From: Clostridiales bacterium
GTDB lineage: Bacteria; Bacillota; Clostridia; Peptostreptococcales; Anaerovoracaceae
DNA length: 64,000 bases
Assembly: GCA_022766365.1 (NCBI GenBank)
Contig: JALENW010000033.1
Coordinates: 1 to 64,000 of the forward strand
Direction: 5' to 3'
The notes beneath the pieces were generated by a model. It saw only the letters and a program-made list of their open reading frames with translations, searched no databases and was not told the DNA's origin. Positions 1-8,996 of the stretch are shown here, piece by piece (the first letter of the stretch is position 1; every line of letters starts with the position of its first letter). The position numbers and the translations under genes were made by a program.

Positions 1-360
<360 letters not shown>

Positions 361-460
361 AATGGTTTGGAAGGAAGATATACATTGTTTGGTTTTGAGG
401 GTATTCCCTCAAAGAGAAGCGAAGTCTTTTTTCGGATAACGGGAAAAAGGCGAGCGAGAA

Positions 461-576
461 TCCAGTGAAGATAGCGGGGAGGCTACACCTGTTCCCATCT
501 CGAACACAGTAGTTAAGCTCCTTAGCGCCGACGGTACTTGGCGGGAAGCTGCCTGGGAGAATAGGACATTGCTGGT
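461..576 (+). rRNA. 5S ribosomal RNA
   Basis: A 5S-type sequence about 100 bases downstream of the 23S end. Conserved loop elements such as CCCATCTCGAACACAG and GTTAAGCTCCTTAGCGCCG are present at about 495-530. The terminal helix pairs CCAG near 462 with CTGG near 575. Ends are set by this helix and may be off by a base or two. It is last in the rRNA operon and is followed at once by an intrinsic terminator. Confidence 0.93.
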
Positions 577-583
577 TAAAAGG

Positions 584-610
584 AAAGCACACGCAGGAGC
601 GTGTGCTTTT
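584..610 (+). terminator. Intrinsic terminator of the rRNA operon
   Basis: An 11-bp perfect stem (AAAGCACACGC with GCGTGTGCTTT) closes a four-base AGGA loop, and the descending arm runs into T residues. It lies eight bases after the 5S end, where a strong terminator for an rRNA operon is expected. Confidence 0.9.
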
Positions 611-678
611 CGCATATGAGGATAAAACGGAGGGCACTTTGCGTATAACGTGAGAGTTCCCGAAGCATTTCCGAGCTC

Positions 679-723
679 ATCGGTGCAGTCCGCATAAGAA
701 ACCCGGCACCGGATTATTGCGGA
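679..723 (+). other. Interleaved inverted repeats between the rRNA operon and nrdD
   Basis: Two complementary pairs interlock here: CGGTGC at 681-686 with GCACCG at 706-711, and TCCGCATAA at 689-697 with TTATTGCGGA at 714-723 (one bulged T). They form either alternative hairpins or a pseudoknot-like fold. The second hairpin is followed by TAATTTTATT, a weak terminator-like tail. Whether this is transcribed, and with which unit, is unknown. The rest of 611-918 holds no gene that I can support. Confidence 0.35.
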
Positions 724-838
724 TAATTTTATTGATTTCTATAGGCAGATGCTTGAATTTTAAAGATCTTTTACAATTTGTTCAGGAAAATCGCAAAATT
801 AAAGTTCAAATTTTACTTGCCAAATCATGTGAAAAGAT

Positions 839-885
839 ATACTATATCTAGGTGACGTGAAGATACAAACAACTATAGCAAGTAT
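839..885 (+). promoter_or_regulatory. Tandem NrdR-box-like sites upstream of nrdD
   Basis: Two partly palindromic sequences resemble the NrdR box (ACACTATATATAGTGT): one at 839-854 with ACTATATCTAG, and a weaker one at 870-885 with AACTATAGCAAGT. The matching C residues are 31 bases apart, close to three helical turns, which is the usual arrangement for paired NrdR boxes before ribonucleotide reductase genes. They lie 34-80 bases before the nrdD start. The motif match and spacing are read from sequence; binding by NrdR is inferred. Confidence 0.6.
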
Positions 886-918
886 AAATGGAAAAAATAA
901 GAAATTGGGGAGGTCGGC

Positions 919-3069
919 ATGGAAATCAGTAAAATTCAAAAGCGCAGCGGTGAAATCGTAGATTTTGATTTAAGTAAGATTCGTAATGCGATTTTTGCTG
1001 CGGCAAAAGCCTGCGGCGGCACAGATGAAGTGGAAGCGCAGCGTCTGTCCGGATTAGTGCAGAGTGTAATCAAAGAAACTTACGGAGCCAGCATTCCCAC
1101 CGTAGAAGATATCCAGGACATTGTGGAAAAAATTCTCATCGAAGAGGGACATGCGCAGACCGCAAAAGCATATATCCTCTATCGAAAAGAAAGAGCGGAT
1201 CTGCGTTCCTTCCATAACTTGTATATGGATGCGGAGCAGATGATTGAAGAATACGTTTCTTTAGAAGACTGGAGGGTAAACGAAAACTCCAACATGGGGT
1301 ACTCTCTGCAGGGGTTAAATAATCATATTGTAGAAGGAATTACGAAAAAGTACTGGCTGAATAAAATCTATCGCAAGGAACTGCGGGATGCCCACATCCG
1401 GGGGGATTTACATATTCATGATCTGGGGCTTCTGGCGCCCTATTGCTGCGGATGGGATTTGGAAGCGTTCCTTTTAAAAGGGTTCCGCGGCGCCAAAGGC
1501 AAGATTGAATCCAAACCTCCCAAGCATTTTGAATCCGCTTTGATGCAGCTTTCCAACCTGCTTTATACTCTGCAGGGAGAAGCAGCAGGCGCACAAGCGG
1601 TTTCCAGCATCGATACCTATTTGGCACCGTTTATCGCTTATGACGGACTGTCCTATAAGCAGGTAAAAAAGGCGATTCAGCGCTTTGTCTATAATCTGAA
1701 TATTCCTACCAGAGTAGGATTCCAGACGCCGTTTACAAATATTACTCTCGATATTACGCCGCATCCTCTTTTGAAACGTCAGGGTGTAATTATCGGCGGG
1801 AAGACTATGGATCGGACATATGGCGAGTTCCAGAAGGAAATGGATATGTTCAACATCGCTTACAGCGAGGTTATGATGGAAGGCGACGGAGCGGGAAGAG
1901 CGTTCAGCTTTCCTATTCCCACTGTAAATATTACAAAGGATTTTCCCTGGGAATCAGAAGCAGTGACTAAAATCATGGAAATGACCAGAAAGTTCGGTAC
2001 ACCGTATTTCGCCAACTTCCTGAATTCCGATCTTTCGCCGGAGGATATTCGTTCCATGTGCTGCCGTCTGCGGCTGGACAACCGGGAACTGCGCCATCGG
2101 GGCGGCGGTCTGTTCGGAGCCAATCCGCTGACCGGCTCCATCAATGTAGTTACGCTGAATATGGCCCGGATCGGCTATACGTCTGACAATGTAGCTGAAT
2201 TTAAACGACAGGTACGCAAGCTTATGGAGTATGCCCGGGAAATCTGTGACGCAAAGAGGGAGATGCTGGAATTATACATGGAAGGCGGCCTGTATCCCTA
2301 TTCCCGTTTTTATCTGGAAGGGGTAAAGAAAGCTACCGGCGAATATTTCAAAAATCATTTTTCTACGATCGGCTTAAACGGTATGAACGAAGCCTGCAGG
2401 AATTTGCTGGGTGTAGATATTACCACGGAAGAAGGAAATGCCTTTGCCGTGGAGATTATGGATTTTATGAATCGTGTAATCCAACTGTTTCAGGAGGAGA
2501 CCGGGAGCTTATGGAATCTGGAAGCATCTCCGGCGGAAGGAACCAGCTATCGCTTTGCAAGGCTGGATAAAAAGCTGTATCCTAACATCTTAACAGCGGG
2601 TACAGACGAACCTTATTACACCAATTCAACTCAGCTGCCGGTAGGGGCTACGGACGATATTTTCGAGGCCATCGAGTTGCAGGAAAAATTACAGACGGCT
2701 TATACCGGCGGAACGGTGCTGCATGGCTTCATCGGGGAGCAGATTGAGGATACGGAAACCTGCAAGCTGTTTATTCGAAAAATTATGGAAAATACCGCGA
2801 TTCCCTATATTACGGTAACGCCTACATTCTCCATCTGTGAGGATCACGGATATATTGAAGGAGAGCATTTTACCTGTCCCCATTGCGGGAAGGATGCCGA
2901 AGTCTGGACCCGCGTGGTTGGATTCCATCGCCCCGTTCAGGCCTGGAACAAAGGCAAGAAGGAGGAATTTGCGGAGAGAAGAACCTTCGATGTACAAACC
3001 AGCCTGCACTCGGAAATGCTTCATGAGACGGGCGGGCAGATTTCGGAAGGAACAGAGCAGTTAGCATGA
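919..3069 (+). CDS. nrdD: Anaerobic (class III) ribonucleoside-triphosphate reductase
   Basis: This cytoplasmic glycyl-radical enzyme reduces ribonucleoside triphosphates to deoxynucleotides without oxygen. The 716-residue protein starts with an ATP-cone (about residues 3-93), the allosteric module. Catalytic-barrel stretches such as GLNGMNEACRN follow. Near the C-terminus, Cys-x2-His and CPHC provide a metal site whose second ligand is His rather than Cys. The radical glycine is Gly668 in RVVGF. Length fits the family. GGGGAGG seven bases before the ATG supports the start. Its stop overlaps the nrdG start by four bases, so the two are probably translated together. NrdR-box-like sites upstream suggest repression when dNTPs are plentiful. 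Confidence 0.97.
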   Translation: MEISKIQKRSGEIVDFDLSKIRNAIFAAAKACGGTDEVEAQRLSGLVQSVIKETYGASIPTVEDIQDIVEKILIEEGHAQTAKAYILYRKERADLRSFHNLYMDAEQMIEEYVSLEDWRVNENSNMGYSLQGLNNHIVEGITKKYWLNKIYRKELRDAHIRGDLHIHDLGLLAPYCCGWDLEAFLLKGFRGAKGKIESKPPKHFESALMQLSNLLYTLQGEAAGAQAVSSIDTYLAPFIAYDGLSYKQVKKAIQRFVYNLNIPTRVGFQTPFTNITLDITPHPLLKRQGVIIGGKTMDRTYGEFQKEMDMFNIAYSEVMMEGDGAGRAFSFPIPTVNITKDFPWESEAVTKIMEMTRKFGTPYFANFLNSDLSPEDIRSMCCRLRLDNRELRHRGGGLFGANPLTGSINVVTLNMARIGYTSDNVAEFKRQVRKLMEYAREICDAKREMLELYMEGGLYPYSRFYLEGVKKATGEYFKNHFSTIGLNGMNEACRNLLGVDITTEEGNAFAVEIMDFMNRVIQLFQEETGSLWNLEASPAEGTSYRFARLDKKLYPNILTAGTDEPYYTNSTQLPVGATDDIFEAIELQEKLQTAYTGGTVLHGFIGEQIEDTETCKLFIRKIMENTAIPYITVTPTFSICEDHGYIEGEHFTCPHCGKDAEVWTRVVGFHRPVQAWNKGKKEEFAERRTFDVQTSLHSEMLHETGGQISEGTEQLA

Positions 3070-3797
3070 ACATGAAAATAAAGGGTATCGTAAAATCGTC
3101 TTTGATTGACTACCCCGGAAAAGCATCCACCGTAATTTTTCTCGGTGGATGTAATTTTCGCTGCGGATATTGTCACAATCCGGATGTAGCAGAAGCCGGT
3201 GCCTGCGAAGGCGAGATTGCGCTGCCGGAATTTCTGGCATTTTTGGAGAAACGAAAGCGTTTTCTGGACGGGGTGGTTATTTCCGGAGGGGAGCCCACTT
3301 TGCACGAAGATTTATACCCTTTGGTTCGTGCAATTAAAGAAACGGATTATGCGGTAAAACTGGATACCAACGGGACAAATCCGGATGTTCTTCGCAGACT
3401 TGTAACGGAGGGACTGGTAGATTATGTGGCTATGGATATAAAAGGTCCGTGGAAGCTTTATGAATCCATTGCGCACAGAAAAACGAACGTAAAAGCCGTG
3501 CAGGAATCTGCCGCGTTTCTAAGAGGTTTTTTCGGATTTTCTTCGAAAGCGGGGACTTTCGGATGTGAATTCCGAACTACGGTTTTTCAGGAGCTTTTGC
3601 GGGAAAAAGAGCTTCGGCAGATGACTGCGGAGAGCGGCGAAACAGATGCAGAGGGGCGGTATATCGGCAGGGTGCCGTGGTATCTGCAGAATTATCGAGA
3701 CAGCGGGAAACGCATCGATAAGGATGGAATTTACAGCGCATATGAAAGAGAAGAGCTGGAGCGATTGGGGCGGGCGCTGGGGCTTGAAATCCGATAG
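3066..3797 (+). CDS. nrdG: Anaerobic ribonucleotide reductase activating protein (radical SAM)
   Basis: This radical SAM activase generates the glycyl radical on NrdD. The cluster motif CNFRCGYC (Cys-x3-Cys-x2-Cys) is at about residues 30-37, and ISGGEPTL, an SAM-binding element, follows at about 79. At 243 residues it is longer than the short E. coli-type NrdG (about 155) and matches the longer type found in archaea and many anaerobes. The later IGRVPWYLQNYR stretch is also typical of that group. The ATG overlaps the nrdD stop as ATGA. A second in-frame ATG lies six bases further on. An intrinsic terminator follows. Confidence 0.93.
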   Translation: MNMKIKGIVKSSLIDYPGKASTVIFLGGCNFRCGYCHNPDVAEAGACEGEIALPEFLAFLEKRKRFLDGVVISGGEPTLHEDLYPLVRAIKETDYAVKLDTNGTNPDVLRRLVTEGLVDYVAMDIKGPWKLYESIAHRKTNVKAVQESAAFLRGFFGFSSKAGTFGCEFRTTVFQELLREKELRQMTAESGETDAEGRYIGRVPWYLQNYRDSGKRIDKDGIYSAYEREELERLGRALGLEIR

Positions 3798-3821
3798 TAT
3801 AATGAATGAAATAAAAATGCA

Positions 3822-3853
3822 GAAGACCGATCGAAAGATCGGTTTTCTGTTGT
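3822..3853 (+). terminator. Intrinsic terminator after nrdDG
   Basis: GAAGACCGATC pairs with GATCGGTTTTC (one G-U pair) around a GAAA tetraloop, followed by a T-rich TGTTGTTT tail. It separates nrdDG from the metal-resistance unit. Confidence 0.8.
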
Positions 3854-3876
3854 TTAAAATGTAAAATGAAGGGTAA

Positions 3877-3912
3877 CATTCATATAAACATAAGCATATA
3901 TTTATATGAATG
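3877..3912 (+). promoter_or_regulatory. Inverted-repeat operator for the ArsR/CadC-type repressor
   Basis: A perfect 12-base inverted repeat, CATTCATATAAA and TTTATATGAATG, is separated by 12 bases and ends 13 bases before the regulator's ATG. ArsR/SmtB-family repressors bind AT-rich palindromes that overlap their own promoter, and the half site ATATGAATG resembles known CadC/SmtB sites. Autoregulation is inferred from position. Confidence 0.7.
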
Positions 3913-3925
3913 AAAGGAAAAAGTC

Positions 3926-4288
3926 ATGAAGGAACCATATACCGGAGACTGGTGTACGGCAGACCATCTGCAAAGAGACCGGTTAGATGATATACGAAAC
4001 GAAATCCCGGCGGAGGAGCGGATCGCGGAAACGGCGGATTTATTTAAGGTGTTCGGCGATGCTACCCGGGTGAAGATTTTATACGCTCTTTTTGAACAGG
4101 AGCTTTGCGTCTGCGCCATTGCGGAGCTGCTGGGAATGACCCAGCCGGCAATTTCCTATCAGCTAAGGGTGTTAAAGCAGTCGAAGCTGGTGAGGAACCG
4201 AAGAGAAGGAAAATCGATTTACTATTCTCTGGCAGATGATCATGTAAAAACTATTTTGGGAATGGCAAAGGAGCACTTGGAGGAATGA
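3926..4288 (+). CDS. cadC: ArsR/SmtB-family metal-sensing repressor, CadC-like
   Basis: This small winged-helix repressor (120 residues) would leave DNA on binding Cd, Pb or Zn. The ELCVC motif places Cys61 and Cys63 in the recognition-domain metal site, and Cys10 in the N-terminal arm may be a further ligand, as in CadC. The C-terminal helix has Asp104, His106, His117 and Glu120, the full alpha-5 zinc site of SmtB. Helix-turn-helix residues are at about 62-85. GAAAGGAAAA precedes the ATG. The gene overlaps the downstream ATPase by four bases (ATGA), so repressor and exporter form one unit under the inverted repeat just upstream. Confidence 0.9.
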   Translation: MKEPYTGDWCTADHLQRDRLDDIRNEIPAEERIAETADLFKVFGDATRVKILYALFEQELCVCAIAELLGMTQPAISYQLRVLKQSKLVRNRREGKSIYYSLADDHVKTILGMAKEHLEE

Positions 4289-6159
4289 AGGAACATAAGC
4301 TGCAGATTATACGGATTTTAATTACGGCCGGGCTGCTCTTGGGGTGGAGCATAGCACCTGCGGATGGGTGGCTGCAGCTTTGCGGCTATCTTGCGATTTA
4401 TCTTCTGATTGCATGGGATGTGCTTTGGGAAGCAGTTGAAAATATTCTGCACGGGGAGATTTTTGATGAGAACTTTCTGATGATTGTGGCCACTGTGGGA
4501 GCGTTCTGCATCGAGCAGTATCCCGAAGCTGTATTTGTCATGCTGTTCTTTCAAATCGGCGAATTATTTGAACATATTGCGGTGGGAAAGAGCCGGACGT
4601 CTATTTCGGATTTAGTGGATCTCCGCCCGGATTATGTGAATGTGGAACGGGACGGAGAGATTGTCCGTGAGCTGCCGGAGCATGTTCATGTGGGTGAGAT
4701 TGCGGTGGTCAAAGCCGGGGAAAAAATCCCTGTGGACGGAGTTGTACTGGAGGGCAGTTCGGCATTGGATACAAAAATGCTTACCGGTGAATCCATGCCT
4801 CGGGAAGTGAGTCGGGGCGACGCCGTTTTTTCCGGCTGTATCAATCAAAGCGGGTATCTTCGGATTCGGGTTGCCAAGGAGCTGAACGAGTCGGCTGCAG
4901 CTAAGATCCTGCAGCTGGTAGAGGCGTCTTCGGAGCATAAGTCGAAAAGTGAAACGTTTATCCGAAAGTTTGCGCATTGGTATACGCCGGCTGTAGTAAT
5001 GGGAGCATTACTGCTGGCAGTGGTTCCCTCTCTTATTTTCGGAAATTGGGGCGAGTGGCTGCACAGAGCTTTGATTTTTCTTGTTATTTCCTGCCCCTGC
5101 GCTCTGGTTATTTCAGTTCCTTTAACTTATTTCGGAGGGATCGGGGGGGCTTCCGGGAAAGGCATTCTGGTTAAAGGTTCTAATTATATGGATGCACTGA
5201 CACAGGTTAAAACCGTAGTTTTTGATAAAACGGGCACACTGACGGAAGGGCGGTTTTCCGTTACGGAGATTCACCCTGCGGGGATGACGGAAGGGGACCT
5301 TTTAGAACTGGCGGCGCTGGCGGAATGCCGATCCAATCATCCTGCGGCGCAGTCCCTGCGGGAGGCATACGGAAAGGCGATAGATGAAAATCGGGTTTCC
5401 GAGGCGGAGGAACTGCCAGGTATGGGCATTTGCGTTAAAGTGGACGGAGAAAAGGTTTTAGCCGGGAATCAGCGGTTGATGAAGCGATTTGAAATCCAGG
5501 TTCCGCCTGCGGATTCTTCCGGCAGCGTGGTGTACTTGGCCAAAGGGGAAAGGTATGCCGGATTTATTGTGATATCGGATCGGATAAAAGAAGATTCTGC
5601 GGCGGCTGTGGAGCAGCTGCGAAAGTTAGGGGTAAAAAAGATCGTTATGCTGACCGGGGATCGCAAAGCGGCAGGAGAGGCCGCGGCGAAGGAATTAAAG
5701 CTGGATGAGGTGCATACGGAGCTGCTGCCGGGAGATAAGGTGGAGCAGGTAGAACGCTTGCTGAGTCGGTTAAAGCCGGGAGAAAAGCTGGCTTTCGTAG
5801 GAGATGGGATGAATGACGCACCGGTATTGACCAGAGCGGATGTAGGAGTGGCTATGGGCGCGCTGGGAGCAGACGCGGCTATTGAGGCCGCGGATGTGGT
5901 TCTTATGGATGACAAACCTTCGAGATTAGCGGAGGGTATCCGCATTGCAAAAAGAACGAAGCGTATTGCCGGGGAAAATATTGTCTTTTCTTTGACGGTG
6001 AAAGCATTCTTCCTGATTTTAGGGGCTTGCGGTGCGGCAAATTTGTGGGAAGCGGTTTTCGCGGATGTAGGCGTTATGGTAATTGCGGTGGCAAATGCAG
6101 CGCGGGCGTTAAAGAACGTTGATTCGGCTGCTTCCCATAAGAAAAGAGGGGCAGCATGA
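4285..6159 (+). CDS. cadA: P1B-type heavy-metal-exporting ATPase (Cd/Zn/Pb class)
   Basis: This membrane pump expels divalent soft metals using ATP. It has the transmembrane Cys270-Pro-Cys272 motif, the phosphorylation motif DKTGT (Asp314), the SNHP histidine-proline element, TGDR and GDGMNDAP. The last membrane helix keeps the Asp (FADVGVMVIAV) typical of the P1B-2 Zn/Cd/Pb group. At 624 residues it is shorter than many CadA proteins because no N-terminal GMTCxxC domain is present, so it relies on the membrane site alone. Coupling to the CadC-like repressor supports the metal class. Its stop overlaps the malQ start. Confidence 0.93.
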   Translation: MKEHKLQIIRILITAGLLLGWSIAPADGWLQLCGYLAIYLLIAWDVLWEAVENILHGEIFDENFLMIVATVGAFCIEQYPEAVFVMLFFQIGELFEHIAVGKSRTSISDLVDLRPDYVNVERDGEIVRELPEHVHVGEIAVVKAGEKIPVDGVVLEGSSALDTKMLTGESMPREVSRGDAVFSGCINQSGYLRIRVAKELNESAAAKILQLVEASSEHKSKSETFIRKFAHWYTPAVVMGALLLAVVPSLIFGNWGEWLHRALIFLVISCPCALVISVPLTYFGGIGGASGKGILVKGSNYMDALTQVKTVVFDKTGTLTEGRFSVTEIHPAGMTEGDLLELAALAECRSNHPAAQSLREAYGKAIDENRVSEAEELPGMGICVKVDGEKVLAGNQRLMKRFEIQVPPADSSGSVVYLAKGERYAGFIVISDRIKEDSAAAVEQLRKLGVKKIVMLTGDRKAAGEAAAKELKLDEVHTELLPGDKVEQVERLLSRLKPGEKLAFVGDGMNDAPVLTRADVGVAMGALGADAAIEAADVVLMDDKPSRLAEGIRIAKRTKRIAGENIVFSLTVKAFFLILGACGAANLWEAVFADVGVMVIAVANAARALKNVDSAASHKKRGAA

Positions 6160-7631
6160 AGCGCTCTGCCGGAATTCTACTGCATCTTTCGTCCCTGCCG
6201 TCTCCCTACGGAATCGGAACCTTGGGAAAAGCGGCATATGAATTTACAGATTTTTTAAAAGCGGCAGGCCAAACTTACTGGCAGATGCTGCCCATAGGGC
6301 CTACCGGATATGGAGATTCTCCCTATCAAAGTTCTGCGTCCTTCGGAGGAAACCCCTATTTTGTTGACCCGGACATTTTAGAGCAAGAAGGGCTTCTGAC
6401 CCGGGAAGAATTGTGCCTCTTCCAATGGGGCGGTGATCCGCAGCGAGTGGACTACGGCCTGCTCTATCAAAACAGAGGCGTGCTGCTGCGTCGTGCTTAC
6501 GATCGATGGGATGGCAGGGAGGAAGCAGAATACAGGAGCTTTTTAGAGGAAAACGGCTCATGGCTTGTGGACTACGCGGAGTTCGCAGCTCTTAAAGAGC
6601 GGTTCGGCGGACTTTCATGGCTTGAATGGCCGGAGACGTACCGGAGTCCGGAAACAATTCCGGAGAAGGTACGGGAAAGCTTGGAAGAAGAGGTGAATTA
6701 TCACTGCTTTGTACAGTTTTTGTTCTTTCGGCAATGGAATGCACTGCGCAGATATGCCAACGGGCAGGGCGTTTATTTGATCGGCGATTTGCCTTTTTAT
6801 TCAGCCCTGGACTCTGCGGACGTCTGGGCGAATCCGGAACAGTTTCAGCTGGACGAAAGACGGAATCCCACTGCGGTGGCGGGGGTACCCCCGGATTGCT
6901 TTTCGAAAAACGGGCAGCTTTGGGGAAATCCTCTGTATGATTGGGACTTTATGAGGCAGGATGGGTATTCCTGGTGGATTCGGCGGATGAGGCGGGGGGC
7001 GGCTTTGTTTGATTTGGTACGTCTCGATCACTTCCGCGGGCTGGAAAGTTATTGGGCAGTTCCCTTTGGAGAAACAGACGGCAGCGCCGGGCGGTGGGAG
7101 AAGGGCCCGGCAATGGAACTGATCCGGCGGTTTCGGGAGGAAGTGCCGGAAGCAAAGATCATTGCAGAGGATCTTGGCCTTTTGACCCCGCAAGCGAAAC
7201 GGTTTACCCGGCAGACCGGTTATCCCGGCATGAAAGTGCTGCAGTTTGCTTTTGACGGCCATAAAGACAATCCGTATTTACCCGAGAATTGTCCGGAAAA
7301 CAGCGTTGTTTATACCGGAACGCATGATAACGACACTTTGGCAGGCTGGCTTTCCCGGATGAACCGGGAGGAACGAGAACAAGTGCGGGATGCATTAGGA
7401 GTAAAAGGTGCGGGAGACCTGCATCGTATTATTTTAGAGTGCGGAACCCGCTGCAGGGGGAAGTTGTTTCTCGTTCCCATGCAGGATTATCTGAGTCTGG
7501 GGAGCAAAGCGCGGATGAATGTCCCGGGAACGGCGCAAGGAAACTGGGTTTGGAGAATGAAGCCGGGAGTTCTTACGGAGGGGCTGGCAAAGCAAATCAG
7601 AGAATATGCTGAATTGGGAAAGAGAATATAG
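6156..7631 (+). CDS. malQ: 4-alpha-glucanotransferase (amylomaltase, GH77)
   Basis: This cytoplasmic enzyme transfers alpha-1,4-glucan segments between maltodextrins. The GH77 catalytic residues are visible: nucleophile Asp291 in VRLDHFRG, acid/base Glu338 in AEDLG, and Asp391 in THDND. N-terminal LSSLPSPYGIGTLG and GDSPYQSSASFGGNPYF are family signatures. The 491-residue length is normal. The ATG overlaps the stop of the metal ATPase (ATGA), an unexpected partner for a sugar enzyme. No maltose transport or glycogen genes are nearby. A strong terminator follows. Confidence 0.95.
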   Translation: MKRSAGILLHLSSLPSPYGIGTLGKAAYEFTDFLKAAGQTYWQMLPIGPTGYGDSPYQSSASFGGNPYFVDPDILEQEGLLTREELCLFQWGGDPQRVDYGLLYQNRGVLLRRAYDRWDGREEAEYRSFLEENGSWLVDYAEFAALKERFGGLSWLEWPETYRSPETIPEKVRESLEEEVNYHCFVQFLFFRQWNALRRYANGQGVYLIGDLPFYSALDSADVWANPEQFQLDERRNPTAVAGVPPDCFSKNGQLWGNPLYDWDFMRQDGYSWWIRRMRRGAALFDLVRLDHFRGLESYWAVPFGETDGSAGRWEKGPAMELIRRFREEVPEAKIIAEDLGLLTPQAKRFTRQTGYPGMKVLQFAFDGHKDNPYLPENCPENSVVYTGTHDNDTLAGWLSRMNREEREQVRDALGVKGAGDLHRIILECGTRCRGKLFLVPMQDYLSLGSKARMNVPGTAQGNWVWRMKPGVLTEGLAKQIREYAELGKRI

Positions 7632-7668
7632 AAAGAGGAGTTGCGGCGAAAGCCGCAGCTCCTCTTTT
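7632..7668 (+). terminator. Strong intrinsic terminator after malQ
   Basis: A 16-bp stem (AAAGAGGAGTTGCGGC with GCCGCAGCTCCTCTTT, one G-U pair) encloses a GAAA tetraloop and ends in TTTT. It sits between convergent genes. On the minus strand it is followed by a weaker T-rich tail, so it may serve both malQ and the permease gene. Confidence 0.88.
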
Positions 7669-7727
7669 CATGAATCCATACAACAAAACATAACCAATTT
7701 CGGAGAAATTTGTTTTTTCTGCCCGTG

Positions 7728-8996
7728 TTAAAATGCGAAGCGAATCAGCAAGTAGATCATGGCGATGGCAACGGATAAAATCATCATGGGGAATCCCAGC
7801 TTTGTATATTGCATGAAGGTGATCGGATAACCGTGCTTGTTGCTAATTCCGGATAATACAACGTTTGCGGAAGCGCCGATCAGTGTTCCGTTGCCGCCTA
7901 AGCAAGCGCCCAGGGACAGTGCCCACCAGAGAGGCATAACATCCATTCCGCTGTCTCCCATGGAGATGATCAAAGGAATCATGGTAGCTACGAACGGAAT
8001 GTTATCTAAAATAGCGGATAAAACAGCGGACCCCCAGAGGATAATCAGCATTGCTACTACCATATTTCCGCCGGTTGCGCTCATCAGCATATCTGCCAGC
8101 TGGTCGATTACTCCGGTGGTTTCCATACCGCCTACGACCATGAACAGAGCGATAAAGAAAATAATAGTAGGCCATTCTACGTCGGCGATGCTTTCTTCTA
8201 CATTCTGTCTGCCGATTAAAATCATAATGGTAGCTGCGGTTAACGCGATTATGCTGGATTCCAGCCCGAGCTTGCTGTGGAACACGAATCCCAGAGCGAC
8301 CAGCAGAATCATAACGATGCTCTTTTTCATCAGAGCAGCATCTTTAATTACGGATTTTTCATCCAGCTCCATAACAGCCTGCATTTTATCGGGAGTTACA
8401 ACCAAAGCTTTCTTGTAGATAAACTTAAAGGCAAAGATGGTAACGATCATAATAACGATACAAATGGAACCTGTATTGATAGCAAAATCGGCGAAGCTCA
8501 GACCTGCTTTGCTTCCGATCATAATATTCGGGGGGTCGCCGATTAAAGTGCCGGTTCCGCCGATGTTAGAAGATAAAATCTGTGTCATCAGGTAAGGAAC
8601 AGGATTCAAACCCAGGATTTTTGTAATTGCGATAGTCATGGGACCAACCAGCAGTACGGTGGTTACGTTGTCCAGGAAGGCGGAACATACGGCGGTAATG
8701 ATCATGAATACGATCATAAGGTGCCACGGTTCACCTTTTACCAGCTTAGCGGCTTTAATAGCCGTGTATTCAAAGATGCCGGACTGTTTAACAACTGCTA
8801 CGAACAGCATCATACCGACGAGAACACCGATGGTGTTGAAGTCGATGTATTCAACGGCACTGTCGATTGTCAAAATGCCTAACATAATCAGGGCAACAAC
8901 GCCGGCAACAGCGGCTACCGCACGGTGTACCTTTTCTGACATGATGGCGATGAAGACAACCACAAATACAATAATAGAAATTGCTTGTTGTGACAT
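7728..8996 (-). CDS. NhaD/ArsB-type ion permease (IT superfamily)
   Basis: This 422-residue polytopic membrane protein belongs to the Na+/H+ antiporter NhaD and arsenite permease-like group. Typical paired motifs are LDNVTTVLL and SSNIGGTGTLIGDPPNIMIG, with a matching C-terminal copy, LDNIPFVATM and LGGNGTLIGASANVV, reflecting the inverted repeat of this fold. The reading frame stays open far upstream, but that extension is AT-rich low-complexity sequence. AAAGGAG a few bases before the ATG at 8996 and the family-like start MSQQAISIIVF fix the start. The substrate (Na+, arsenite or a dicarboxylate) cannot be read from sequence, and no ars genes are adjacent. Confidence 0.88.
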   Translation of the reverse strand: MSQQAISIIVFVVVFIAIMSEKVHRAVAAVAGVVALIMLGILTIDSAVEYIDFNTIGVLVGMMLFVAVVKQSGIFEYTAIKAAKLVKGEPWHLMIVFMIITAVCSAFLDNVTTVLLVGPMTIAITKILGLNPVPYLMTQILSSNIGGTGTLIGDPPNIMIGSKAGLSFADFAINTGSICIVIMIVTIFAFKFIYKKALVVTPDKMQAVMELDEKSVIKDAALMKKSIVMILLVALGFVFHSKLGLESSIIALTAATIMILIGRQNVEESIADVEWPTIIFFIALFMVVGGMETTGVIDQLADMLMSATGGNMVVAMLIILWGSAVLSAILDNIPFVATMIPLIISMGDSGMDVMPLWWALSLGACLGGNGTLIGASANVVLSGISNKHGYPITFMQYTKLGFPMMILSVAIAMIYLLIRFAF

